Below are positions 10,561-19,659 of a stretch of DNA of 64,000 nt, piece by piece. This DNA is from Azorinus chamasolen (Eukaryota > Mollusca > Bivalvia > Cardiida > Solecurtidae): assembly GCA_963576725.1 (NCBI GenBank), contig OY755239.1, positions 56,701,453-56,765,452 on the forward strand, given 5' to 3'. The position numbers were made by a program, and so were the translations under genes. The notes under the pieces were generated by a model that was not told the origin of the DNA, searched no databases, and saw nothing but the letters and a program-made list of their open reading frames with translations. The first letter of the stretch is position 1, and the number at the start of each line of letters is the position of its first letter.

Positions 10561-10610
10561 GTATTTGTTTCTTGGAACACACGAGCTAAAACGTATTATA
10601 CATACATGTA

Positions 10611-11052
10611 TACAGTAATAGTTAGTCCCAAAATAATCAAGTACAGAAAGATAACGTCACTATTCTAAATAGGAATACCCGTCAGGTGGCTGCTTAATGC
10701 AGAGTGAAAGTGATACAGAAGGAATTGAGCACTGTGTCATTTTCACCGAGCATTAACCCTTTCGGCGCCAAATTTCTATTTGTCGTCTGCAATCGAAGTT
10801 TGTTAAATCATTCAGTAAAATAAGGAAATAAGATAAATAAATGCACATTTCAACGGAATAAAGCTCATATATAGAAATAGAGATTGAGAATAATAGTGAA
10901 GTCCCTGATAGTGAAAAGGTGGCGTCTGATCTAGGACTGCACTATTTGTCGTGGTGCATCTATGCGGCTGCGGCGGTGAAAGGGTTAAGCTGTCAACTGT
11001 CCTAAAGACCAGTAATTATACTTATGTGTTCGGATTAGTGAGCTTCGCTGTA
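10611..11052. mobile_element. P4-like TA MITE, interrupted
   Basis: Left end TACAGTAATAG and right end CTTCGCTGTA are diverged. The hairpin arm CAGGTGGCTGCTTAATGCAG is matched by GAGCATTAA at 10748-10756 and, after the inserted T4 element, AGCTGTCAACTGTCC. Confidence 0.7.
10753..10988 (-). mobile_element. T4 TTAA MITE nested in a P element
   Basis: TTAACCCTTTCGGCGCC to GGTGAAAGGGTTAA. It sits exactly in the TTAA of the host's right hairpin arm (GCATTAAGC). The hairpin is reduced, with GTCCCTGATAGTG on one side and GTCTGATCTAGGAC on the other. Confidence 0.88.
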
Positions 11053-11264
11053 AACACCTGTCTTAAGCGTCCATTTATATATTGATCAAATAAGTCTTAA
11101 AAAAGCAAGTGGATGTTTAATGCAGGGGTATAAGTAATGCAGAACGTTCATATTTTATGAGCCTTCCGTGTTACGCTTGACCTGCATTAACCTATCACCT
11201 GCTTTACAGACCAACAACTAAAAAGTCTTCTTTAAGATGACCGTATAAGACAGGTTCTACTGTA
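11051..11264. mobile_element. P3 TA-flanked MITE
   Basis: Left end ACACCTGTCTTAAGCG and right end AAGACAGGTTCTACTGTA. The hairpin arms GTAATGCAGAACG and AGCCTTCCGTGTTAC are diverged. It shares the TA at 11051-11052 with the preceding P element. Confidence 0.7.
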
Positions 11265-11379
11265 CATAATATAAACTATCAGATGGAAATTACTTATCTA
11301 AAGAATGCAATAACGTACCGCTCTTTCGTATACTTGACTCTTACAAGTACAAACTGCTTTATATGTATATTGAATATGC

Positions 11380-11476
11380 CGAGCACATGTTCGCTCGCTA
11401 ATCCATTGACAAACTCGACCTCTGGTCTGGGTCCAAGCTAATTACAAATGTGAGTCAGCTCACGGATAGCGGATTA
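11380..11476 (-). mobile_element. T5 3' fragment
   Basis: Contains TTGACAAACTCGACCTCTGG, TGGGTCCAAGC and ACAAATGTGAGTCAGCTC, typical of the hairpin end of T5. It ends at the TTAA used by the next element. Confidence 0.5.
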
Positions 11477-11690
11477 ACCCTCTCACCGCCACAGTCGCAT
11501 AAATGCACCACGACAAATAGTACATTCCCTGATCAGACGGCGCATTTGCGTATGATATAATATAGATATGATTCTACGGTTTCTAACATGGCCAATATTG
11601 CTGTATCGATATATTTTCATAACAATTAATTTAATTAATAATCATGACGTCATTATGTCTTACATAAGTAGTCATGGAGTAAATGGTTAA
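11474..11690 (+). mobile_element. T4/T1b mosaic TTAA element
   Basis: The left 60 bases are T4 (TTAACCCTCTCACCGCC, CGCATAAATGCACCACGAC). From about 11540 the sequence is T1b (GTATGATATAATATAGATAT, ACGTCATTATGTCTTACAT, GGAGTAAATGGTTAA). The switch occurs inside the hairpin. Confidence 0.8.
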
Positions 11691-11891
11691 AGGTTTACAC
11701 TAACAAGTGCTAATTACTTTCGCATATATCTCGAGTATGCTAAACAATGTTTCGCTTGGCCTCTTTCGAATACAAACTATACTGCCATTTCGTACTTACA
11801 TAAATCCCAGTTTCAACCAGTTCGGACCCGGATGAGTCTTTGGATTACACATTGTCTCATCTGGATCCAAACTGTTTACAAAAGTAATAAC
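11691..11891. mobile_element. T5/T8-like element, degenerate
   Basis: A hairpin at about 11817-11880 pairs ACCAGTTCGGACCCGGATGAG with CTCATCTGGATCCAAACTG. The outer ends are not recognisable. Confidence 0.5.
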
Positions 11892-12214
11892 TACAGTTGA
11901 ACTTCGTTATCTCGAACTCGGATAACTCGAACTTCGGGATAACTCCAACTTAAAGTTCGGTCCTTCCAAAATCTTCAATACAGAATTGCTCTAAAATGTA
12001 TCACTATGCATATCTAGAAACACATTTCACAGCTTAATACTGGTCTACAGTAATGCTGAAAGCTCCTACGGGAGCTTTCAGCATTACTGTAGACCTGCAT
12101 TAAGCTGTGGACTTGAGAAATTGTCCAGATTAGCAATTGGATAACTCGACCTTCGGTTATCTCGAACTAATTTATATAGTTCCTTGAAGTTCGAGGTATC
12201 GAAATTCAACTGTA
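11892..12214. mobile_element. P5 TA-flanked MITE
   Basis: TACAGTTGAACTTCGTTATC and inverse ATCGAAATTCAACTGTA. Subterminal repeats of ATAACTCGAAC occur at both ends. The hairpin CAGTAATGCTGAAAGCTCC / GGAGCTTTCAGCATTACTG has apex TACG. Confidence 0.88.
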
Positions 12215-12325
12215 CTTCGCATTCATCATGCAAAAATACGAGAAAATAGATCTAAAAATAAACCTGATAGTAAAAGAAACATACACGTCACTACTGTAGC
12301 ACAGTTTTGTGACTGGCACTTTGAA

Positions 12326-12531
12326 CCTTTCTCCTTGCTGTTAAAAAAGAAGTACATGTACTATGATCAAAATTGGATATGGTGCCCTGTCGACCAAGCT
12401 TTTGAGAACCTTTAAACCGAGTGACAACAGCTTCTACCCTAATGAGACTCCGAGATACATGGCGTCTCGTCTGAGCCCAAGCTGCTTACGAGTGCTGGTC
12501 TGGTCGCGAATTACGGAATAAGGGCTAACTG
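12326..12531 (-). mobile_element. T5 element, diverged
   Basis: Starts near AACCTTTCTCCTTGCTG and ends GGAATAAGGGCTAA. The hairpin arms are ACAGCTTCTACCCTAATGAGAC and GTCTCGTCTGAGCCCAAGC. Confidence 0.65.
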
Positions 12532-12559
12532 CCGTGTAGCCGAAGAAACTAAACCAGAA

Positions 12560-12790
12560 TAACAGTCACACATGAACATCTGTTTTCCTCATCGTTACTA
12601 CAGGTATGCCGAATGATTATTTCTTTTCATGCAGGTTTCCCTGGAGAGAAAAATCTGCCTGCGATATAAACGGACCATTGAGCAAACTAGCTCGGGTATC
12701 TGGTGCATGCATCTTTCTAACTACCCATAGGAAAGACGTCTTGACAACATTTGCCCAAAACATCTGTGGTTTCGCAAACAAACCCAATAT
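12560..12790. repeat. dispersed repeat R2, copy 1
   Basis: Shares CATGAACATCTGTTTTC, CAGGTATGCCG, CTTTTCATGCAGGTTTCCC and TCTGGTGCAT with 23870-24060 in the same order. No terminal structure or function was recognised. Confidence 0.65.
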
Positions 12791-12841
12791 GTTGGATAAT
12801 TGAGTCACAGTATGCGAAAAATGTAAATTAATGTCAAAAAA

Positions 12842-13051
12842 TACAGAAACTCCCTCTAGATCTTACGTTAAATTTAGCACATTTATCAGTCTTGGAAACA
12901 GGTGGTTGCTAATACAAGATGAAAGTCACCCAGAAAGCTTCTTTAGGATATTTTTTGCTTGACTGTCACCCTGCATTAAGCAGCCACCCGCCAAAAAGAA
13001 TCTAATTTCTTCTCTGCTAGGATTTTAGTTTAGAGGATTTTTTTTACTGTA
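12842..13051. mobile_element. P4 TA-flanked MITE
   Basis: TACAGAAACTCCCTCTAG and GAGGATTTTTTTTACTGTA. The hairpin is AGTCACCCAGAAAGCTTC and a decayed partner, within CAGGTGGTTGCTAATAC and GCATTAAGCAGCCACCCG. Confidence 0.7.
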
Positions 13052-13199
13052 CACAGCAAATCAACATGCTAACCAATATACTCCCTGAACATTCCTGTAT
13101 AAAATGTAATCGTGAATATTAATTACATGATATTTTAAAAATATTTTTATAATGGAAAAATATTCCACAAAGAGAATTAATATAATACATAAATACTTG

Positions 13200-13406
13200 A
13201 ATAGCTCTGATCTAATATTTCGACCACTAAGGGCCTTTTTCAAAGATTATCATATCAAAATACACGTAACATTTTTGTTACATCCATTCGACCATTGATT
13301 TTATGGCTAAATGCATGTAACATGCGTGTATGTGACGTGTATTTTGACATGATAATCTTTGAAAAAGGCCTTTAGTGTTCGAAATATTAGATCAGAGCTA
13401 TACAAG
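13200..13406. repeat. long palindrome, about 70-base arms
   Basis: The left arm (ATAGCTCTGATCTAATATTT... through AAAGATTATCATATCAAAA) is repeated inverted at 13336-13406 with few mismatches, around a loop of about 66 bases. No T, P or H ends are present. Confidence 0.8.
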
Positions 13407-13429
13407 TATTAATGTATATTTTATAATGG

Positions 13430-13596
13430 TTAAACAGAAAGTAGTGTCTATTGCAGAATATGTAGAATCAAATATATATCAATTCATAAGCACAAAAAGC
13501 AGACCCTGATTAGACGGCTCCTTCAGGAGCCGACTGACATGGGTCTTCTCTGTTTGCAAAGGCGTGAAACGGTGTTTTTATAAGGAAATGGATTAA
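13430..13596 (-). mobile_element. T1b element with internal deletion
   Basis: TTAAACAGAAAG to GGAAATGGATTAA. The hairpin GACCCTGATTAGACGGCTCC / GGAGCCGACTGACATGGGTC is retained. Most of the long flank is missing. Confidence 0.7.
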
Positions 13597-13692
13597 GTAT
13601 CGACACAATGATGGTCCGTGTTTGCACCGTTTTCATAACATAATGCAGAAGGGTGCACCTTTTTCAAGTCTCCTATGGCCCTCCTTGTGTCA

Positions 13693-14163
13693 TTAACCCT
13701 TATCTCGCATTTGAAAACAGTTTGAACCAAAAGTTCGATCCTTCCAAATCTTAAAATACAGAATTGCTGTTAAATGTATCGCTACGGATATCTAGAAACA
13801 CATGTGAAACACATATCTAGAAACACATGTGACAACTTAATGCAGGTGTTAAGTAATGTGAAACACATATCTAGAAACATGTGAAACACATATCTAGAAA
13901 CACATGTGACAACTTAATGCAGGTGTTAAGTAATGCTGAAAGCTCCTATAGGAGCTTTCAACATTACTTTACAACTGCATTAAGCTGTAAACTTGAGAAA
14001 TTGTCTAGAATAGAAATTCGATTACTCGAACTTCTGTTATCTGGAACTAATTTGTATATTCCCTTGAAGTTCGATATATCGAAGTTCAACTGTACTTCCA
14101 CAAAAGCTTGATTGAATCAAAAGTTAACCAAACAGTGGTTGTTTGTAACAGAGTAAGGGTTAA
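13693..14163 (+). mobile_element. T5 ends flanking a P5 element
   Basis: TTAACCCTTATCTCGCATTTG at the left and ACAGAGTAAGGGTTAA at the right are T5-type ends. Almost all of the interior is a P5 element, so this appears to be T5 with P5 inserted and both junctions eroded. Confidence 0.6.
13727..14095. mobile_element. P5 element with tandem duplication
   Basis: The right end GTTCAACTGTA is intact and the left end is lost. The hairpin TAATGCTGAAAGCTCC / GGAGCTTTCAACATTA has apex TATA. ACACATATCTAGAAACACAT and the adjoining ACTTAATGCAGGTGTTAAG are repeated. Confidence 0.75.
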
Positions 14164-14206
14164 CAGCGTCGTCGTCAAATAATTTCGAACTGATGATGGA
14201 TCACAT

Positions 14207-14577
14207 TACGGAAGCCCTGGAAATTTATAATTTATTATTTGTAATTTATTATTTATACATGTAACTTATTAGTTATAATTTATAACTTATTATTTATCAC
14301 TTGCTCTCCGGTACTCTTTATGGCGGGAAGCTTTTGGTTGACAACAATAATGAAAACAAATCTATAAAGTCTTAAAACACAGCCCCTTTAGTTCCTTATG
14401 ATATCGCCTTGCTCACTCATGTTCGTTTGATTCTCTGGCCATATTTATACCCATTAAATGACTAGGAATTATAATTTGTAGTTATTCATTTGTAAATAAG
14501 CAATAACTAATAAGTAATAAATTATAAGTAATGAACTATAAATTATAAATAATAAATGTTCCTCCAGGGCTTCCGTA
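14207..14577. mobile_element. MITE with TACGGAAGCCC ends
   Basis: Terminal inverted repeats are TACGGAAGCCCTGGA and TCCAGGGCTTCCGTA. About 70 bases of AT-rich inverted sequence (TTATAATTTATTATTT words) lie inside. The right 24 bases resemble the terminus at 43256-43279. Confidence 0.85.
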
Positions 14578-14622
14578 TCGCCTGCATCAGATTTCAATGC
14601 GAAGTTCTCTTTCCAATTCTTT

Positions 14623-14645
14623 GCAACAACAACAACAACAACAAC
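14623..14645. repeat. (AAC)n microsatellite
   Basis: About seven uninterrupted AAC units. Confidence 0.9.
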
Positions 14646-14808
14646 TTATTCAAATGATCAAAGAGTCTCGATCCTGACAAGACTCGGGAGTAACGTGGTG
14701 TGTTTCAACTGGATCCAAACCGTTTTACATTGGTTATTGTAGATTCGTCTATGGCTACGAATGTGGTAAATCTCGCAACAGATGGGAACATAAAACACAG
14801 AAGAAATG

Positions 14809-15128
14809 CAGTAGAACCCCTCTAATGCGACCACTTAATGAATAAACATGGGTGTCTTTATAAGCAGGTGGTTGCTTAATGCAGGAAGAAAGTTGTGCAT
14901 AAAGCTCCTAGAGGAGCGTATACATGTAACCCCTCTAATGCAACCACTTAATGAATAAATATGAGTGTATTTATAAGCAGGTGGTTGCTTAATGCAGGAC
15001 AAAAGAAATGCTGAAAGCTCCCCCGGGAGCTTTCTGAATTACTTTTGTCCTGCATTAAGCTACCACCTCTATCTAGCACCCAGAAGTATACCACTTTTAG
15101 GTGGTCGCATTAGCGGGGTTTTACTGTT
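14809..15128. mobile_element. P1 element with duplicated left half
   Basis: CAGTAGAACCCCTCTAATGC starts one copy that stops after a decayed apex at about 14930. A second left half follows (ACCCCTCTAATGCAACCAC), then a complete hairpin with apex GCTCCCCCGGGAGC and the right end GCGGGGTTTTACTGT. Confidence 0.85.
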
Positions 15129-15412
15129 CTATAATCTTGTTTTTATCGGTAAGCATCATCCCAAGAAGCTAAACAAGTATGGCTTTGTTATGAAATGCTT
15201 AGATATTTACTGGAATTGACCTGCGTCTATCACAAAGACGTGATGTGAACAGAAGCATTGCATGCAAACTACTTCTATGTAGGTCATTAGTGACTAATTA
15301 ACAAAAAATGCCTAATTGACAGCCTCCACCAGCAAGCTTTTGATAAATAATTTAGCCTATATGCATCATTACGAAGAGCAGTGGTAATCGCTACGGTATA
15401 CCTGTGTTATAC

Positions 15413-15600
15413 AGGGCAACAGATAAATGTGCGTACTCAAGTACTAAATCGTCAGTTCTCCACCAAACCCTTTACTGTGACCACTCTTTAGAATCGTCTC
15501 ATGGAGACGATTCTAAAGAGTGGTCACAGTATATGATTTGGTTGAGACATAAAGAAGTTATTATTGAACATGTTGTTTACGCACCTTATCTGGACCTCTG
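15413..15600 (+). mobile_element. H element
   Basis: GCAACAGATAAATGTGCG to CTTATCTGGACCTCTG. Arms TGTGACCACTCTTTAGAATC and inverse have apex GTCTCATGGAGAC. The outer arm is partly diverged (ATATGATTTGGTTGAG). Confidence 0.85.
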
Positions 15601-15664
15601 GACTGATAGATAAGGTAAAATATGCACGGCAAACCGAATGTTTACTCAAAGAGACCTGGGATTG

Positions 15665-15893
15665 TTCAACCCATTCCCCCATATTGACGCCTTTTACGCC
15701 TCTGTACAAGTCACTTTCTGAAACCATTGTGATAAATAGAGCATTTGCTCCATTGGAGAAAATGTTCTATTTATCACAATGGTTTCAATTTACACAATTC
15801 TAAAACTTTCCTTTGCTCTAGTAAATGTTCCTTTTCGGTAGATTTATTCAAAGAGGTTGAATCTAAAAAATGGCCTATGAGGGAATGGGTTAT
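15665..15893 (+). mobile_element. T3 TTAA MITE
   Basis: TTCAACCCATTCCCCCATATTG to GGGAATGGGTTAT. The hairpin GAAACCATTGTGATAAATAG has its inverse at 15770-15787. The apex is TTTGCTCCATTGGAG. Confidence 0.85.
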
Positions 15894-16059
15894 CTATTTC
15901 CCTCATATATATTCTAATGAGACATAAGAGAAATAATAAATGTATGAAAATTAATTAGCTGAATATCACAAAGGTACCACGAACAAGAGCAATATTGCCC
16001 ATGGAAGAAGCCGTGGGATGAAATCTATGATCCTGTACGAGTGGTCTCATCTTGGACTA

Positions 16060-16179
16060 CTCTGTTTGAAACAGTGCAGACCCTGATAAGCCGGATCGTC
16101 AATGAGTCCTCTCGTCTGGGTCTGCATTATTTGCAAAATACATTTATTCATCGACGCGTTTCCATATTGAAAGGGTTAA
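16060..16179 (-). mobile_element. T7 partial element
   Basis: AACAGTGCAGACCCTGATAAG pairs with TCTGGGTCTGCATTATTTG. The right end GCGTTTCCATATTGAAAGG plus GTTAA is the T7 terminus. The other half is absent. Confidence 0.6.
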
Positions 16180-16309
16180 GCTGATACAGTGTTACCATAT
16201 TTTGTAATAAACGTAAAACCATATAATCATTTACTTGCATTTCCTTTGTAAAACATACATTACTTGTCTATAAAAAGAAAGAGAATGAAAGGTAAACTTA
16301 GAAATTGAG

Positions 16310-16445
16310 TTAAATTACATCTTGCAAAAGAAACCTTCAAGGAGTCACCTTTTGGCGTCTGTGCAAAAGGAGCAGAGCCAGATCTAATGGTCCCTTTAAG
16401 AACAGTCTGGTCAGGATTTGCTCTGCTTGCTATTGGAATAATATA
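16310..16445 (+). mobile_element. T1b-like element, degenerate
   Basis: GCAAAAGGAGCAGAGCCAGATC pairs loosely with GTCTGGTCAGGATTTGCTC. The ends are not recognisable. Confidence 0.45.
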
Positions 16446-16595
16446 CATGTACAGGTACATGTAGGACAATAATATATGAACCCTACAGCGTACATGTATA
16501 CCCTGATCAGAGGGGTTGTTTAGGACCCCTCTGGGCAGCCAATTGTATACACTGTTTCCCTATTTGTCCATTTAGGAACACTAGAAACACAGGGG

Positions 16596-16799
16596 TTAAT
16601 CCCTTACCTCATACACACGCCTTTTGACGCCTTTGCAAACAGAATAGACCCAGATCAGGGTCAGGACTGGTTATGTAAATTAATAGATCGGACAATACAG
16701 TACCTGCCAAGGTCACATGATGCCTTTATCAAAATATCAGCTAATTAATATTTATGATGTCAATATGGCTTATCTTATGTCTTCTGAGGTAAAGAGTGA
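16596..16799 (+). mobile_element. T1b element with collapsed hairpin
   Basis: TTAATCCCTTACCTCATAC at the left, with GCAAACAGAATAGACCC then a direct join to GGGTC, giving GACCCAGATCAGGGTC. The body AAAATATCAGCTAATTAATA is T1b and the right TTAA is lost. Confidence 0.8.
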
Positions 16800-16815
16800 A
16801 CATCAGATATGTTCA

Positions 16816-17006
16816 AAGAGCTACAGATAAAGGTACGTACTCAAATACTAAAATCTACATTTCTCCGCCAAACCCTATGTTGTGACCACTCTTTAGAATC
16901 GTCTCTTCGAGACGATTCTAAAGAGTGGTCACAACATAGGGTTTGGTGGAGAAATGAAAGCATTTGTTGAAAATGTTTTAATTTAAGCATCTTATCTGGA
17001 CTTCTG
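16816..17006 (+). mobile_element. H element, near perfect
   Basis: AGAGCTACAGATAAAGGTACG to CTTATCTGGACTTCTG. Each arm is about 54 bases, from CATTTCTCCGCCAAACC to the apex GTCTCTTCGAGAC, with a single visible mismatch (CCGCC/GGTGG). Confidence 0.92.
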
Positions 17007-17410
17007 CAGTTCACAAGATCTTCATGGGAAACGAACGCACAGCTACATGGAGGCGAAACTTAGATATGCGTGAGTTCTTCAGAGATATTGCACGTGTGAT
17101 GTCTTCCTATATCTATCGAAGAAATACTTAACATTCGTTTGATGGTGAACCTATAGGCAATCCTGTGAGTAATTATCGTTTGTGGTTTATTACTAGGAAA
17201 TCAACACTCTGACTGCTGAGTCGTTAACGTAAGTTTACGATGTTCCCCTTTACTCCTTTTTGCATCCTTAAGTTGTCGACCTTAAAGTGTACTTCTAAAC
17301 ATATGTGTTGTACAGAAATTTCTGAGCAAAGTACGAATAATATATATTCACAGAAAAAAAACGTGTATGGTGTGCTAATTTTACCTTTTAAAAAAAACCC
17401 AATTGTTTAG
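17007..17410. other. unique gap
   Basis: No element or gene recognised. A short A/T run is at 17385-17397. Confidence 0.45.
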
Positions 17411-17552
17411 CATAGGTCCGGATAAGGTGGATAAATGCCAACATGTTCAAGAATAACTCCTTTATTTCGAGACGATGCTAAACAGTGGTCACGGTATATG
17501 GTTTGGTTGAGAAATGACTATTTTAGTACTTGGGTACGCACCTTTAGCTCTG
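17411..17552 (-). mobile_element. H element lacking one arm
   Basis: ATAGGTCCGGATAAGGTGG to CACCTTTAGCTCTG. The left hairpin arm is deleted and TTTATTTCGAGACGATGC joins directly to the right arm. Confidence 0.7.
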
Positions 17553-17635
17553 GTTTAGTATACACAGTTTGCTCAAACAATATGATAAACATCAGCATTC
17601 TGCTACAGTCTGCTAAAACTCTGATGAACTGTTAA

Positions 17636-17765
17636 CAGTTTTACACACATCCGAATTGATTTCATGTTAAGAAAATATTAACCGAGTGTCAAACAGCCGA
17701 GAACCTGGTCAGATGCCGAGTCAAGTCTCGCGGAGCACGAGAACTGGTCACCATTTGAATGCCGT
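17636..17765 (-). mobile_element. T5 fragment
   Basis: AATATTAACCGAGTGTCAAACAG and GAACCTGGTCAGATGCCGAG are T5 hairpin-side sequence. The second arm is largely lost. Confidence 0.45.
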
Positions 17766-17978
17766 ATTTTCAAAGTGGACTAGCCAATCTCTTTTTAAAG
17801 TCAGAGTTCGTTCAGTTTGAAAGGGTATAATTTGTTAGAGGAATTTTAATGACAAACAATGACGACCTTGAGCCGAGCCCTCTGATCTGGGTCTACACTG
17901 TTTGCAAATGACAGCCAACTCGTATCCGGTGTTCAAAGAGTTATTTGAATCCAGCAGACTAATGAATGGAGCGTACAT

Positions 17979-18161
17979 CAGGGTCCATGCTTATAAAGCT
18001 TTTAGTTGAGTCTGAGTTTCGTTCTCAAGCTTTTGATTGGTCAGATTTTAGTTGTCAAGCTTTTGATTGGTCAGATTTGAGCCTTTGGCTCAAATCTGAC
18101 CAATCAAAAACTTGAGAACGAACTCAGACTCAACTAAACGTTTTATAAGCATGGACCCTGA
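17979..18161. mobile_element. palindromic MITE with duplicated arm segment
   Basis: TCAGGGTCCATGCTTATAAA and its inverse TTTATAAGCATGGACCCTGA are the ends, and the arms pair almost throughout. A segment with CAAGCTTTTGATTGGTCAGA occurs twice on the left arm but once on the right. Confidence 0.85.
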
Positions 18162-18394
18162 TTGTGCCTTACTTTGATCCGTGTACAGGGTTGGTTTTAA
18201 CCTTTAACCTTTAACGTTTCTTGGGAGAAAATATCAATGACTTCAGTTGCCGCAGTTGATTTATCAAATTATTTTGTACTTCTTTGAAGGGCAATACTTA
18301 TTTAGATGTTGATCTGGCAATGATTGAAGTATTTTAACTTATAACTGCATTATACTTTTGTGTATAGTCTGGAAAAGAATATACTTGTATATAT

Positions 18395-18644
18395 TTAACA
18401 CTTTCCATGTTCTGTATTTAGGCCAAATTTCAATACCTACTGAATATTCATTAACAAATTAGTTATAAAGAAATTTGGAAGGTGGAACATTGTAGACATT
18501 TTAGAAAGTAAAGAAACAGATCTATCAAATTTTATTAGCAAACAGAGTAGACCCTGATCAGACGGCTCCTCTAGGAACCGTCTGATCTGGGTCTACTCTG
18601 TTTGCAAATGCGTGAAAACACGTTTATATGAGGGAAATGGTTAA
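18395..18644 (-). mobile_element. T1a TTAA MITE
   Basis: TTAACACTTTCCATGTTC to GGGAAATGGTTAA. The complete T1a body and hairpin GACCCTGATCAGACGGCTCC / GGAACCGTCTGATCTGGGTC are present, with GCAAACAGAGTAGACC and its inverse outside. Confidence 0.9.
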
Positions 18645-19002
18645 ACTGGTCTGCACGTTGGACGTGCATTCGCTGCCCGTCCTGGGCGAAGACCAGTTTG
18701 GGTGGATATGATTCATGCTTTGCTCAAGCGGTTTTATGTATATTCTTATTGGTCTGTATGTTGAACGTAAATCCTAAAATTTTCTTCAGCAACACAAACC
18801 AGTGAGTTATATGTTTAAAATACTGATTAAATTGTAGACTTGATTATTACCATCTCTTAGTTATTTAAAGCTTTTCATACTTTTCTCAACGACTTTCATT
18901 TCAACTGTTTGTACATCCCGCCATTTGTGTTTATAATTATGTACTATGACAATGGACATGTTATGCTTATGCCAATAAAATATCTGTTCTGTTCTCTTCT
19001 GT
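18645..19002 (+). mobile_element. probable non-LTR retroelement 3' end
   Basis: Carries AATAAA at 18974-18979 followed by a TTCTG-type tail (ATCTGTTCTGTTCTCTTCTG), the layout of a LINE or SINE 3' terminus. A short stem CTGGTCT/AGACCAG lies at its left. No reverse transcriptase frame is present. Confidence 0.55.
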
Positions 19003-19011
19003 TTTAACAAC

Positions 19012-19132
19012 ACGATAAAATGTATCAGACAGATTTGATCCTGATGAGATCCCGACTATCTCGACGTCTCATCTGGATCCAAACGGGTTCAATTGATAAT
19101 CACTCATCCGTTCACCACAGGCTAAAGGTTAA
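19012..19132. mobile_element. T8 element, 5' truncated
   Basis: The hairpin AGATTTGATCCTGATGAGATC / GACGTCTCATCTGGATCCAAA is followed by a T8 right end, ACAGGCTAAAGGTTAA. Confidence 0.65.
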
Positions 19133-19204
19133 ACTAGGGATACTGTATTTTGATGCAGTGAACCTTGAAAACAACTAGTGGAATTTAATACATGTAGAAC
19201 ATAC

Positions 19205-19315
19205 AAAGGTTCAGATAAGATACGTACATGTATATTATAACATTTTTAATAATAATGTCTTTATTTCTCCACTAAACCTTATGTTGGTACCACTCTTTAG
19301 AATCGTCTAAAGTAT
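19205..19315 (-). mobile_element. H element left half
   Basis: AAAGGTTCAGATAAGATACG to CACTCTTTAGAATCGTC. The second arm of this copy is replaced by the palindrome that follows. Confidence 0.7.
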
Positions 19316-19448
19316 ATTATTTCATACATTAATATTGAACAGGTAAATATTATGTTTTGACCACTCTTTAGAATCGTCTCGGAGAGACGATTCTAAAGAG
19401 TGGTCACACCATAATATTTACCTGTTCAATATTAATGTATGAAATAAT
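19316..19448. repeat. fold-back palindrome joining H and T1b sequence
   Basis: A 65-base arm pair with only two differences near 19357. The inner part is the H apex (CTTTAGAATCGTCTC). The outer part (TTACCTGTTCAATATTAATG) is the terminus of the adjacent T1b element, also present inverted. Confidence 0.85.
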
Positions 19449-19659
19449 GACACCATCAATGTTTATCAGCTAGATTTTTATACTGGCATAATTGCAAGGG
19501 ATTTGGTAGGTATTTGTAGAGATGGCAAAGTCAGATCTGTTATAATTTCCTATGTTAATAGAGCGACCCTAGTCAGTCGGCTCCTACAGGGGCCGTCTGA
19601 TCTGGTTTTTCTATGTTTGTAAATACGTGAAAAGGCATTTATAAGAAGTAAACGCTTAA
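19410..19659 (-). mobile_element. T1b TTAA MITE
   Basis: The left end CCTGTTCAATATTAATG lies inside the palindrome and lacks TTAACCCTTTC. The right end is AAACGCTTAA. The hairpin is GACCCTAGTCAGTCGGCTCC / GGGGCCGTCTGATCTGG. Confidence 0.75.
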
